Below, in pieces: positions 43,060 through 52,331 of a stretch of 64,000 nucleotides of DNA. Both the position numbers and the translations under genes were made by a program. The stretch is from Sandarakinorhabdus glacialis (GTDB lineage: Bacteria > Pseudomonadota > Alphaproteobacteria > Sphingomonadales > Sphingomonadaceae), in contig NZ_BMJM01000005.1 of NCBI RefSeq assembly GCF_014643455.1, positions 186,001 through 250,000 of the forward strand, in the 5' to 3' direction. Every line of letters starts with the position of its first letter. Positions within the stretch are counted from its first letter, which is position 1. Under the pieces are notes generated by a model, which saw only the letters and a list, made by a program, of their open reading frames with translations, did not search any database and was not told where the DNA came from.

Positions 43060-46000
43060 TCAGAATTTGAAGCCGATGGCGCCGCCGTAACGGCGCGGTT
43101 CGAGGGTGAAGATGTTGGTGAACAGGCCCGACGACTGGTCGGTGACATAAAGGCCCGTGGTGGCGTTGCTGTTGGTCAGGTTCTGCACATAGGCGCGGGC
43201 GTACCAGCGGTCATCCCGGCCGTTGACCTGGATCTGCGCGTTGACGATCGAGTAGCTCTGGATGCGGTTGACGAAGCCACCGAAGATGTTGCCGGTCTGG
43301 GTTCCCGTCACGGCGAGATCGGCGCGCGGCACGACCGATATGCCGTTGTCGAACTCGAGCGTGTACTGGGCACCAGCAGAGAATTTGAAGTCCGGTGCCT
43401 GTGGCAGCGAGTTGCCCTTGATGTTGACCTCGACCCCGGCGAACAGCACGTCGAGACCGGCAGCGGCAGCGGAAGCCCCGTTGGTGCCTGCGAGCACGCT
43501 GCAGATGCCGAAGGCGCCGGTCGATGTCAGGCCAGCGTCCGACGGGAACGCCGTGGGTGCCCGCAAGCCAAGGGCGGCGTTGACGGCCGCGACATAGCCA
43601 TTGGCGGCAGCGGCATTGCCGGCCGTGCGGGGCACGACGGCGCAGTTGGAGCCGTTGGTGATGTCCTTGATGATGACGGTGTCGCTGCGGCCGCCCGAGG
43701 GATCACGCGGGTTGGACAGGAACTTGTCCTGCGAAACCTTGGTGTGGAGATAGCTGGCGCCGAAGTTGATCGCCAGTTCGCGGGTTGGCTGGATGATGAA
43801 TTCGCCTTCCACGCCGTAGACTTCGGCGTCGACGTTATCATTGACCGATGTGCGGGCGACGATACGGCTGAGCTGAAGCGCCGAATATTTGTAATAGAAC
43901 GCGGTCAGGTTGGCGCGCAACGTGCCGTCGAGGAAGGTGTTCTTGGTACCGACCTCGAACGAGTCGATAAATTCCGGCTTGAAGGATTCTGGCACCGCGA
44001 AGATCGGCTGCAGCGGCGGGTTGACGCCGCCCGATTTGTAGCCGCGCGAGTAGGATGCGTAGATCAGGTTTTCGTCGGTGATCTTCCAATCGATGACGAA
44101 GCGCCCGGTGAACTCACCGAAGCCTACGTTGCGTTCTTGGAACGCTTCGCAACCGGCTACCGAACCGATGGTGCCCGGTACGGTCGTGCCCGGACGGGCG
44201 CAGACCGAGCCTGGATCGGCGTCAAAGCCGGCGGCATAGGGCGATGCGAACGGGTCAGCGACACCGAACGGCACGTAGAAGCTGGCAAGCGTCGATCGCG
44301 CCCTTACCGTCTTCTTGTCGTTGTTGTAGCGCAGGCCCGCGGTGATCTTGATGCTGTCGTTTATGTCCCAATAGGCCTCGCCGAAGATGCCATAGGATTT
44401 CAGCGTCGTTTCATCGGTGTTGTTGCGGAAGAAGGGCGTGCCGAGATAGCCGGGTGGCAGGCCGCCGCCAAGCCCAGTGGCGCCGCCAAGGACGCCCGCA
44501 ACATAGTCGATGCCGAAGCCGTTCACGAAATAGCTGTTCTCGGGCAGCTTCGAGTCAAGATAGATGCCGCCGAGCAGGAAGTTGAGCGGCCCGTCGAACT
44601 GGGTCGAAAAAATGCCTTCGACCGACCAGGTGCGGCGTTCCTCGTTCGAACGATCGAAGTTGATTGGCACGGCGCTGCAGATCTTGCTGCCGTCAAAGGC
44701 ACCATTGCCGGCCAGGTCGGTGTCCGATGTGCAATAGGGACCGTTGACGCCGTTGGGATAGAGCGCCGCCGGGATGCGGTTGAAATACGCACCGATGCCG
44801 GGTGCAGCAGCCAGACCCTGAAGGCCAGTGAGGCCCGGCTTGAAAACGTCGGGGTTCTGGATGCCGAGGTTGTAATCGACCCGCGAATCGACCGCGGTCT
44901 TTTGATAGAGCCCGGTGACCTGCGCTTTGACAGCGCCGAAATCATGCTCGATACGCGCCTGATATTGTTGTTCTTGTGCGGCATATTCGGGTGTGAATGC
45001 CGTGCGGACCTGGCGGACGTCGTTGGGTTCCTGGAAACCAGCATAGGAATCGGGACCGTAAAGGCTGCCCAGTCCGGCCGATGACAGCGGCCCGCCGAAT
45101 GCAGCGCCGCCCGAGATGCGAAGCAGTTCGCGCGACGTCAGGACGCCAACGAAGGTCGAGTTGCCGTTGAGCTTGCCGAAGTCGAGGCGGCCGGGAAGGC
45201 AGCCCAGAACGCCGGTCGGATCACGCTGGCACAGCTGCTTCTGGATGCGCGAGCGGTTGTCGTCCTCCTTGAAATAATAGCCCATCAGGTCGATGCGGGT
45301 ATTATCGGTGGGTTCCCAGCGCACCGAACCGCGGATGGCGTACATGTCGCGGCCATCGATCTCGGTATCGTTGTAGAGATTCTGGGTATAGCCGTCACGC
45401 TTGAGGTAGAAGCCTGCCAGCCGGACACCGAGCGTTTCGGTGATTGGCAGGTTGAACATGCCGCGAACGCGCAGCGAATTATAGTTGCCGTAATCGACTT
45501 CGCCAGCGGCACCGATCTTGGTGAGGTCAGGCTTGGCGGTGATGAAGTTGATGACGCCCGAGGTGGCGTTGCGGCCGAACAATGTTCCCTGCGGGCCGCG
45601 CAGCACTTCGACGCGCTCGAGATCGAAGAATTCGGCTTCGAACAGGCGGGTGGCGATCAGCGGGCTGCCGTTGACGTGGATGGCGGTGGCACTGTCGCAG
45701 GTAACGCCGACGCAAAGATCGCCGATACCGCGGATGGTGAAGCTGGAACCGGTGAAATTGCCCTTGGTGAAGGTGATGTTGGGCAGGGTCAGCTGAAGAT
45801 CGGTGCTGTTCTGGATCTGCTGGCGCTGGAGCGCTTCGGAGCTGAATGCCGAAACCGCGATCGGCACGTCCTGCAGGCTTTGCGCCGACCGCTGGGCAGT
45901 GACGACGATTTCCTCGATGCCGCCATCCTGCGAGGCAGGTGCGGCCTGGGCCGTTGCGGCCGGTGCCGTTGCGGCCTGGCCGAACGCCGGTGCCGCGATG

Positions 46001-46074
46001 AAGCCGAGCAGCGATACGCTGCCCACGAGAGCGTTACGAATGCCGCGCGTGCGGATTGCAGAAATATTGGACAT
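43060..46074 (-). CDS. TonB-dependent receptor 2
   Basis: A 1004-residue receptor of the large sphingomonad outer-membrane type. The N-terminus has a signal-like hydrophobic stretch (GSVSLLGFIAAPAFGQ), an Ala/Pro segment and a TonB box (EEIVVTAQRSAQSLQDVPIA). The plug holds LQLTLPNITFTKGN and ERVEVLRGPQGTLFGRNATS. The barrel ends with a GGAIGFKF-type terminal strand. No ligand can be assigned; receptors with this plug are frequent for plant-derived compounds. A GGAGG box precedes ATG 46074, with a strong terminator at the other end. Confidence 0.92.
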   Translation of the reverse strand: MSNISAIRTRGIRNALVGSVSLLGFIAAPAFGQAATAPAATAQAAPASQDGGIEEIVVTAQRSAQSLQDVPIAVSAFSSEALQRQQIQNSTDLQLTLPNITFTKGNFTGSSFTIRGIGDLCVGVTCDSATAIHVNGSPLIATRLFEAEFFDLERVEVLRGPQGTLFGRNATSGVINFITAKPDLTKIGAAGEVDYGNYNSLRVRGMFNLPITETLGVRLAGFYLKRDGYTQNLYNDTEIDGRDMYAIRGSVRWEPTDNTRIDLMGYYFKEDDNRSRIQKQLCQRDPTGVLGCLPGRLDFGKLNGNSTFVGVLTSRELLRISGGAAFGGPLSSAGLGSLYGPDSYAGFQEPNDVRQVRTAFTPEYAAQEQQYQARIEHDFGAVKAQVTGLYQKTAVDSRVDYNLGIQNPDVFKPGLTGLQGLAAAPGIGAYFNRIPAALYPNGVNGPYCTSDTDLAGNGAFDGSKICSAVPINFDRSNEERRTWSVEGIFSTQFDGPLNFLLGGIYLDSKLPENSYFVNGFGIDYVAGVLGGATGLGGGLPPGYLGTPFFRNNTDETTLKSYGIFGEAYWDINDSIKITAGLRYNNDKKTVRARSTLASFYVPFGVADPFASPYAAGFDADPGSVCARPGTTVPGTIGSVAGCEAFQERNVGFGEFTGRFVIDWKITDENLIYASYSRGYKSGGVNPPLQPIFAVPESFKPEFIDSFEVGTKNTFLDGTLRANLTAFYYKYSALQLSRIVARTSVNDNVDAEVYGVEGEFIIQPTRELAINFGASYLHTKVSQDKFLSNPRDPSGGRSDTVIIKDITNGSNCAVVPRTAGNAAAANGYVAAVNAALGLRAPTAFPSDAGLTSTGAFGICSVLAGTNGASAAAAGLDVLFAGVEVNIKGNSLPQAPDFKFSAGAQYTLEFDNGISVVPRADLAVTGTQTGNIFGGFVNRIQSYSIVNAQIQVNGRDDRWYARAYVQNLTNSNATTGLYVTDQSSGLFTNIFTLEPRRYGGAIGFKF

Positions 46075-46309
46075 GTGATCCTCCCCAGGTGACTTTCCCC
46101 GGTCGCCCTGTGCCGGGAGATCGCGAGGTCATGGGCGGGTCTGTCCCGAGCCATGTTCAAAGTGACCTTGCGTCGCTTGCCGCGGCTTTGTCCAGTCTCC
46201 GGACAGATTTACAGACAATTTATGCAAGCTGTTGCCGACCGTGGTAAATACGTCACTATTCGAGGGGCTAAGCGCCAGTATTTGCCCTGATAAAAGTGCT
46301 AGTCAGCCA

Positions 46310-46822
46310 TTATCTGCGCGTTTTTGGCATCGCGATAATGCTCGCAATCGCACATTCGCCGCCCGATCGTGCGCCGATGGCGTCGCGGCCCGCACACAAC
46401 TGCCCGGCCTTCGACCGGCGGTAATAAAAGCCTTGGTAGAAGCTGAGCGCCGGGCATTCGCTGGAGAAGAACAAGCGGAATCGACCGCCGTTGCGCATCG
46501 TCAGCTCCATGGCGCGGTCCCCGAACATCTGGGCACCGGCGATGCCGTTCATGGCGATGCAACGGTCGCGGCCCTTGCGCGGCGGTACCGGGCGCATGTC
46601 GACAGGTCCGCCGGGCAGCACCGTCATCCGGCCCCAGGCGCCGCCCAGACTCTCGCTGGCCGCCCTCTCGCTTGCCTGTTTGTCGCCCGCTGCCCGCTCG
46701 CCCGCCGGCGAGCGCGGTTCGCCGGGCTGGGCGGCGGCAGCGGCTGCAAGCGGCAGCGCGCCGGCAATTGCCAGGACACCGCACGCGGCAAGACCGAAAA
46801 TCTGACGGACAACGAAGGTCAC
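46310..46822 (-). CDS. Secreted cysteine-containing protein, function unknown
   Basis: A 170-residue protein with a signal peptide (IFGLAACGVLAIAGALPLAAAAAAQ), a polar linker and a compact C-terminal domain. The domain has RDRCIAMNGIAGAQMFGDRAMELTMRNG, then FFSSECPAL, YQGFYYR, QLCAGRDAI and GGECAIASI. Four mature cysteines could form two disulfides. The pattern is that of small periplasmic proteins of unknown role, common in Sphingomonadales. It is alone on its strand, divergent from the dehydrogenase at 47016. Confidence 0.6.
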   Translation of the reverse strand: MTFVVRQIFGLAACGVLAIAGALPLAAAAAAQPGEPRSPAGERAAGDKQASERAASESLGGAWGRMTVLPGGPVDMRPVPPRKGRDRCIAMNGIAGAQMFGDRAMELTMRNGGRFRLFFSSECPALSFYQGFYYRRSKAGQLCAGRDAIGARSGGECAIASIIAMPKTRR

Positions 46823-47015
46823 CCTGTCAACGAACGTCCAAAGCCGGCAACCCCGTCACTGTTATCTGTCCCGGTTTCCACCGCGTCCGGTTGCCCTGCG
46901 CAGGTTGAACGAACCCTGAACTTATCACCAACCTTAACGGGACATAAGCCGCCGTCAATATGATGGCATCGACAGTCTGCTTCCGGACGACGCCGCGCTC
47001 GGCTAGTGATCGTCG

Positions 47016-48431
47016 ATGGCGAATCCTGTCCCCCGATCGGCGCTCGCGGCGCTCAAGCTTGCGGCCGGGTCCGGCAACTGGAGTGACGATGCCGCCGTGC
47101 TGGCGCCGCGCCTCGTCGACTGGCGCGGCAAGTTCCACGGCGCTTCGCCGCTGCTGCTGCTGCCGCGCGATACGGCAACCACCGCCGCCATCGTCCGCGC
47201 CGCTGCCGAGCACGGCGTGCCGCTGGTCCCGCAAGGCGGCAATACCGGGCTGGTCGGCGGTGGCATCCCGCCCGCCGACGCCAGCGCGGTGCTCGTCTCG
47301 ATGGCGCGCATGGACCGCATTCGCGCCATCGATCCGGCCGGGCTGGTGCTGACCGCCGAGGCGGGGGTCATCCTCGAAAACGTCCACAACGCAGCGCGCG
47401 AGGTGGACTGCGAATTTCCGTTGTCGCTCGGCGCCAAGGGCAGCGCCACCATCGGCGGGTTGGTTTCGACCAACGCCGGCGGCGTCCAGGTGCTGCGCCA
47501 CGGCACCATGCGCGCGCTGGTCGCCGGGATCGAGGCGGTGTTGCCCGATGGCCAGGTCCTCCACCAGCTGACCGGGCTGGCCAAGGACAATAGCGGCTAT
47601 GACATCAAGCAGCTGTTGATCGGCGGCGAGGGCACGCTCGGCATCGTCACCGCCGCTGCACTGCGGCTGGTGCCAGCGCCGGCGTTTCGCGCCATCGGCT
47701 GGGCCGGGGTGCCGGGGCCACAGGCGGCGCTGGCGCTGCTGGCGCGGTTGCGGCGCGCGTCGGGCGGCCAGGTCGAAAGTTTCGAGCTGATCCCCGACAT
47801 CGGGCTGCAACTGGTGCTGCGCCATCTGCCCGGCCACCGTGCACCGCTGGGGGGTAGGCACCCTTGGCATGTGCTGGTCGAGCTCGCCGGGCCGGCCAGC
47901 CTCGACGCGCTGCTGGCCGATTGCTTGGCCGATGCGGCGGCGGCGGGCGATGTCGTCGATGCGGTGGTCGCTGCTTCGGTGGCACAGGCGGCGGCGCTGT
48001 GGCGTATCCGCGAGGAACTGCCCGAGGCCGAGCGCCGCGAGGGCCCGGCGGTGCACCATGATATCGCCGTGCCGGTGGCCGCGATGCCCGGTTTCACGCT
48101 GGCGGCGACCGCCCGTGTCGAAACCGAATTTCCCGGCGCGCGGGTGATCGCGTTCGGGCATCTGGGCGACGGCAATCTCCATTTCAACGTGCGCGCGCGC
48201 GAGGGCGAGACCGACCCGCGCTGGATCGGCGATCGTGCGGCGGCGATTTCGGCGCTGGTCCATGACCTGGTGACGGCGGCCGGCGGCTCGATTTCGGCCG
48301 AACACGGCATCGGTGTGCTCAAGCGCGCCGAACTGGCGCGGCTCGGCGACCCCGCCAAGCTTTCGGCGATTCGCGCCATCAAGGCAGCGCTCGATCCGCA
48401 GGGGCTGATGAACCCGGGCAAGATGATATAG
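47016..48431 (+). CDS. FAD-linked 2-hydroxyacid dehydrogenase (D-lactate / D-2-hydroxyglutarate type)
   Basis: A 471-residue flavoenzyme of the PCMH superfamily. The FAD domain (about 40-220) contains VPQGGNTGLVGGGIP, LSLGAKGSATIGGLVSTNAGG and GGEGTLGIVTAA. The C-terminal substrate domain has FGHLGDGNLHFNV and GGSISAEHGIGVLK with the metal-binding histidine. Known relatives oxidise D-lactate, D-2-hydroxyglutarate or glycolate; the GHLGDGNLH form is shared by all three. It is followed by sapC and cytochrome b561 genes, a possible electron acceptor. Confidence 0.88.
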   Translation: MANPVPRSALAALKLAAGSGNWSDDAAVLAPRLVDWRGKFHGASPLLLLPRDTATTAAIVRAAAEHGVPLVPQGGNTGLVGGGIPPADASAVLVSMARMDRIRAIDPAGLVLTAEAGVILENVHNAAREVDCEFPLSLGAKGSATIGGLVSTNAGGVQVLRHGTMRALVAGIEAVLPDGQVLHQLTGLAKDNSGYDIKQLLIGGEGTLGIVTAAALRLVPAPAFRAIGWAGVPGPQAALALLARLRRASGGQVESFELIPDIGLQLVLRHLPGHRAPLGGRHPWHVLVELAGPASLDALLADCLADAAAAGDVVDAVVAASVAQAAALWRIREELPEAERREGPAVHHDIAVPVAAMPGFTLAATARVETEFPGARVIAFGHLGDGNLHFNVRAREGETDPRWIGDRAAAISALVHDLVTAAGGSISAEHGIGVLKRAELARLGDPAKLSAIRAIKAALDPQGLMNPGKMI

Positions 48432-48544
48432 TGACTGGCGCGCGCGGCCCGGCTCGATACGCACCCGGCTTGCGCGATGCCGCGGCGGACCCTAGACAGC
48501 CCCGTTCCGCGAACCGGACCCGCCCACAGGAAAGATGCGACGAC

Positions 48545-49309
48545 ATGGCCAGTATCCCCGCCAACACCCCTGAACAGACGCTGCCGCTGTTCTATAAATC
48601 GGTGGTGCCGTTGTCGTCGCAGTTCCATCCCAACCACGGCCTCAAGCAGCGCGACAACCTTGCCTTCACCCGCAAGACCCACGCCATTCCGATCACGGTC
48701 GACGAATTCGTCATTGCCCAGCGCCATTATCCGATCGTCTTCGGCCTCGGCGAAAATCCGGCCCCGCTCGCCCTTGTCGGGCTCGAGGAAGGCAACAACC
48801 TTTACCTCGGCGCCGACGACCAGTGGGAAGCCGGGCAATATGTGCCGGCGTTCGTGCGCCGTTACCCGTTCATGCTGGCGCGGCTGTCGCCGACCAGCGA
48901 GGAACTGTCGTTGTGCTTCGACGATTCTTCGGACCAGATCGTCGCCGACGAAGGGGACCGGCTGTTCGACGGCACCGATGCCAGCGAGACGACCAAGAAC
49001 ATCCTGACCTTTTGCGAGCAGTTCGAGCAGGCGGTGTTCCGCACCCGCAGCTTCATGGAGGAACTGACCAAGCTCGACCTGCTGATGGACGGCGAAGTCA
49101 CCATCCAGCGTCCCGGCGTCGCCGATCCGGCGATCTATCGCGGCTTTCGCATGGTTGCCGAGGACAAGCTGCAGGGCCTGCGCGGCGACCAGTCGCGCAA
49201 GATGGTCCAGTCGGGGATGATGGGCCTCGTCTATGCCCATCTGTTCTCGCTGTCGCTGATCTCGGGCCTGTTCGAAAAGCAGGTTGCCGCGACGACCGTG
49301 CCGGGCTGA
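48545..49309 (+). CDS. SapC family protein
   Basis: A 254-residue protein of the SapC domain family. It contains LFYKSVVPLSSQFHPNHGLK, HYPIVFG, PLALVGLEEGNNLYL, YVPAFVRRYPFML, SLCFDDSSDQI and GEVTIQRPG. The family is named after a gene in a surface-layer operon, but many members lie far from such loci and their activity is unknown. The AGGAAAG before ATG 48545 gives a clear start. The spacing to the cytochrome gene is 16 bp, suggesting one transcript. Confidence 0.82.
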   Translation: MASIPANTPEQTLPLFYKSVVPLSSQFHPNHGLKQRDNLAFTRKTHAIPITVDEFVIAQRHYPIVFGLGENPAPLALVGLEEGNNLYLGADDQWEAGQYVPAFVRRYPFMLARLSPTSEELSLCFDDSSDQIVADEGDRLFDGTDASETTKNILTFCEQFEQAVFRTRSFMEELTKLDLLMDGEVTIQRPGVADPAIYRGFRMVAEDKLQGLRGDQSRKMVQSGMMGLVYAHLFSLSLISGLFEKQVAATTVPG

Positions 49310-49325
49310 TCCCGGCCGGATCGAG

Positions 49326-49892
49326 ATGCCAGCCGGGCGCAGCCGCTATTCGACCGTCGCCATCGGGCTGCACTGGCTGACCGCGCTGATCGTGCTCGGC
49401 AACCTTGTGGCCGGGTTGCTGGTCGGCGACATGCTCGACAGCGGCGATCCGGCACAGGCGGCGCTCGGGGGCAACGTCATCATGCTTCACCGCAGTTTCG
49501 GGCTGACGGTGCTGGCACTGACGCTGTTCCGGATCGGCTGGCGCATCGCCAACCCGCCGCCGCCGCTGCCGGCGCACATGACGCGGCTCGAGATCATCGT
49601 CGCCCGCGCCAGCCACCATGGCTTCTATTTGCTGCTGCTGGCGCTGCCGCTGAGCGGCTGGGCGATGTCGTCGGCGCGACTGCCGCTGCGCCCGATGTCG
49701 TGGTTCGGCATCGCCGAGATCCCGCCGTTGCCGCTGGCGCCGGCATTCGGCAGCGTCTTTCGCCAGGGCCATGGGGTGCTCGGCTGGCTGGCGATCGCGA
49801 TGATCGCGCTGCACGTGCTGGCGGCGGTCAAGCACCATGTCTTCGACCGTGACGACCTCCTGGCGCGGATGCTGCCGCCCCGGCGGGACTGA
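49326..49892 (+). CDS. Cytochrome b561 family protein
   Basis: A 188-residue membrane protein with four helices and the b-type heme histidines expected of bacterial cytochrome b561: YSTVAIGLHWLTA, NVIMLHRSFGL, RASHHGFYLLL and MIALHVLAAVKHHVFD. It moves electrons across or within the inner membrane, often for a flavin or molybdenum enzyme. The upstream FAD-linked dehydrogenase is an obvious, unproven, partner. Confidence 0.88.
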   Translation: MPAGRSRYSTVAIGLHWLTALIVLGNLVAGLLVGDMLDSGDPAQAALGGNVIMLHRSFGLTVLALTLFRIGWRIANPPPPLPAHMTRLEIIVARASHHGFYLLLLALPLSGWAMSSARLPLRPMSWFGIAEIPPLPLAPAFGSVFRQGHGVLGWLAIAMIALHVLAAVKHHVFDRDDLLARMLPPRRD

Positions 49893-49938
49893 CTTTGGCA
49901 GATCGGTGCATGAAATCACCGTCATGCGCCAAACACCC

Positions 49939-49961
49939 CGTTGACACGATATAGTATCACA
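49939..49961. promoter_or_regulatory. Possible promoter/operator of TonB receptor 3
   Basis: CGTTGACACGATATAGTATC includes a consensus-like TTGACA and an 11-base dyad, GATA-TAG-TATC. It is the most structured piece of the 113-bp upstream region. An A/T-rich dyad is compatible with a metal-responsive (Zur/Fur-type) site, but the match to known boxes is partial. Confidence 0.4.
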
Positions 49962-50005
49962 TCTAGCCCGGTCGCTTGCATAAGAACGACAAAGGCCTTC
50001 CATCG

Positions 50006-52102
50006 ATGCGCAACCGCCTGTCCGCTATCGCCCTGCTGCTTGCCGGTGCCGCAACCCCCGCTTTCGCCGTCGATGCCGTGACCGATGCACCCGACACCGA
50101 GCTGCACGCCCCCCCGTCCACCGAGATCATCGTCACCGCGCCCTTCGCCCGTGACCGCGCCACCGTCCTGTCGGGCATCACCATCCTCCAGGGGACCGAG
50201 CTCACCCGTCAGCTCCGCTCGACCCTCGGCGATACGCTGTCGCGCCAAGCCGGCGTCAGCTCGACCAGCTTCGGCCCCAACGCCTCGCGCCCCATCCTGC
50301 GCGGTTTCCAGGGCGAGCGCGTCCGCATTCTCACCGACGGCATCGGCAGCTTCGATGTGTCGAACACCTCGGTCGATCACGCCGTTGTCATCAATCCACT
50401 GTTTGCCGAACGCATCGAGATCCTGCGCGGCCCGGCCTCGCTGCTTTATGGCTCGTCGGCGATCGGCGGTGTCGTCAACGTCATCGACAAGCGTATTCCG
50501 CGCGAAGTGCCACAGGAGGCCGTCCATCTCGACGTTCTGGGTACCTATGCGTCGGCGGCGAACGAGCGCAACATCGCCGGTGTCGCCGAAGTGCCGCTGG
50601 GGGATCGCTTCGTCGTCCATGTCGACGGCAGCTATAACAAGACCGACGACCTGCGCATCGGCGGCTTCGTCCTGTCCGGCCCGGCGCGCGCCGCCGCCCT
50701 CGCCAGCCCCGAACCCGAAGGCCGCGCGCTGGCATCGCTGGCGGACCGCCTGCCAAACACGGCCGGCGAAACCTGGAACGCCGGCGCCGGCGTCGCCTTC
50801 ATCGATGCCGGCGGCGAGCTCGGCATCGGCTATGGCCATTACGACAGCCTCTACGGCGTGCCCGCCCGCTACGACACCACCACCGGCGAGGGCGAATTCG
50901 TCCGGTTGAAGGTCAAGCAGGACCGCCTCGACATCCGCGGGCAGGTCAACGTCGGCGGCGACATCATCGACACCATCAAGGTCCGCGCCGGCTTCGCCGA
51001 CTACCAGCATTCCGAACTCGCGCCGTCGGGCGAGATCGGCACCACTTTCTACAACCGCGGCCTCGAGGGTCGCCTCGAAGTCAGCCAGGCCAGGCGCAGC
51101 ATCGGCGGCGGCACCTGGAAGGGCGGCAGCGGCGTGCAGGTGTTCACGCGCGACTTCAACGTCATCGGCGAGGAAGCCTTTATCCCGCGCAACCAGTCGT
51201 CGCAGCTTGGCGTGTTCACCCTGCAGGAGCTCGATTTCGGGGCACTTAAGGCCGAATTTGCTGGCCGCTACGAAAACGCCAAGGTGAGTGCCGCCGTCGG
51301 CGATTTCCGCGGTGCGCCGGTCTTCGTCGATCGCAGCTTCGACCTGTTCTCGGGGTCGGCGGGCGCCAGTGTCGGGCTGTTCCAGGTCTGGCGCATTGGC
51401 GTCAACCTGTCGCACACCGAACGCGGGCCGGCGGCCGAGGAACTGCTCGCCAACGGACCCCATGCCGGAACCCAGGCCTATGAGATCGGCAACCCCGACT
51501 TTGCCAAGGAACGCTCGAACGGCGCCGAAATCGTGCTGCGCGGGCGCGGTGAAGGCTACAGCTTCGAAACCTCGGTCTATTACAACCGCTTCGCCAACTA
51601 TATCTACGAAAGCCAGACCGGCGCTGTCGAGGATGGCTTGCCGGTATTTCAGTTCAACCAGGCCTCGGCGCGCTATCTGGGCGTCGAGGCGCAGGGCGAG
51701 ATCACCGTGGCGCGGTTCGGCGACCAGGATCTCAAGCTCGACGCACTTGCCGACTATACCGATGCGAAACTGCTCGGCGGCCTCGGCCCGGTGCCGCGCA
51801 TCCCGCCGTTCCGCGTGCTCGCGGGCATCGGCGCCACCGGGCCGGTCTGGGACGCCCGCGCCGAGATCGAGCACAGCAGCAGCCAGAAAAAGGTCGCCGC
51901 CTTCGAGACCGAGACCGCCGGCTATACGATGGTCAATGCCTCGGTCAGCGTGCGGCCGTTCGCCGACCGGCCGAACACCTCGCTGGTGCTGTCGGCGAAC
52001 AATATCTTCGACGTCGACGCCCGCCGCCACGCCTCGTTCCTCAAGGATTTCGCGCCCTTGCCGGGCCGCGACATCCGCCTCTCGCTGCGCTTCACGATCT
52101 GA
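50006..52102 (+). CDS. TonB-dependent receptor 3 (ZnuD-like)
   Basis: A 698-residue receptor. It has a signal peptide (IALLLAGAATPAFA), the TonB box (TEIIVTAPFARDR), and a plug with LRSTLGDTLSRQAGVSSTSFG, RPILRGFQGERVRILTDGIG and EIRILRGPASLLYGSSAIGG-like ERIEILRGPASLLYG. Barrel strands end in RDIRLSLRFTI. The short length and the plug order are close to the ZnuD/zinc-type receptors, an inference from resemblance. It lies directly behind a cytochrome b561 gene. A hairpin with a T-rich edge follows at 52155-52197. Confidence 0.85.
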   Translation: MRNRLSAIALLLAGAATPAFAVDAVTDAPDTELHAPPSTEIIVTAPFARDRATVLSGITILQGTELTRQLRSTLGDTLSRQAGVSSTSFGPNASRPILRGFQGERVRILTDGIGSFDVSNTSVDHAVVINPLFAERIEILRGPASLLYGSSAIGGVVNVIDKRIPREVPQEAVHLDVLGTYASAANERNIAGVAEVPLGDRFVVHVDGSYNKTDDLRIGGFVLSGPARAAALASPEPEGRALASLADRLPNTAGETWNAGAGVAFIDAGGELGIGYGHYDSLYGVPARYDTTTGEGEFVRLKVKQDRLDIRGQVNVGGDIIDTIKVRAGFADYQHSELAPSGEIGTTFYNRGLEGRLEVSQARRSIGGGTWKGGSGVQVFTRDFNVIGEEAFIPRNQSSQLGVFTLQELDFGALKAEFAGRYENAKVSAAVGDFRGAPVFVDRSFDLFSGSAGASVGLFQVWRIGVNLSHTERGPAAEELLANGPHAGTQAYEIGNPDFAKERSNGAEIVLRGRGEGYSFETSVYYNRFANYIYESQTGAVEDGLPVFQFNQASARYLGVEAQGEITVARFGDQDLKLDALADYTDAKLLGGLGPVPRIPPFRVLAGIGATGPVWDARAEIEHSSSQKKVAAFETETAGYTMVNASVSVRPFADRPNTSLVLSANNIFDVDARRHASFLKDFAPLPGRDIRLSLRFTI

Positions 52103-52154
52103 GAAAATAGTCTCCGAAACGACCTTGCACTGCGGCAAAACGATCCTATCTCAA

Positions 52155-52197
52155 GGGCTGGCGCTGGTGCTTCCCCCCTTTGCACCAGCCGCCCTTT
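52155..52197 (+). terminator. Probable terminator of TonB receptor 3
   Basis: GGGCTGGCGCTGGTGC pairs, with one bulge, to GCACCAGCCGCCC across a loop of TTCCCCCCTTT. CCTTT follows the stem. It lies about 53 bases past the receptor stop. Confidence 0.6.
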
Positions 52198-52291
52198 GAC
52201 CGGGTCCGCCCGGTCAACCTCCCTGAACTCCCGCCGTCCCCTGCCTTGCACGGGACGGCGGAATTTTATGGGGCGGGGGCCAACTAAAGTT

Positions 52292-52319
52292 GTCATCCCG
52301 GATCAAGCCCGGGATGACA
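52292..52319. repeat. Repeat family A, copy 4
   Basis: TGTCATCCCGGATCAAGCCC then GGGATGACA, the A unit in reverse orientation with a variant centre. It sits between the convergent ends of the receptor and amidohydrolase genes. Confidence 0.85.
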
Positions 52320-52331
52320 AATATCGTGTAG

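Noticed and set aside
43021-45084. A plus-strand open frame of 687 codons opposite TonB receptor 2.
   Set aside because: Antisense shadow of the receptor gene. Its translation has no recognisable motif and the receptor on the other strand has full plug and barrel features.
46200-46960. Search for a dif site near the skew reversal, for example around TTTATGCAAGC (46219) and GACATAAGCC (46942).
   Set aside because: Neither shows the paired XerC and XerD arms with a six-base centre; the resemblance is limited to a few bases.
49922-52138. A minus-strand open frame of 738 codons opposite TonB receptor 3.
   Set aside because: High-GC antisense artefact; the sense strand encodes a complete receptor with signal peptide and TonB box.
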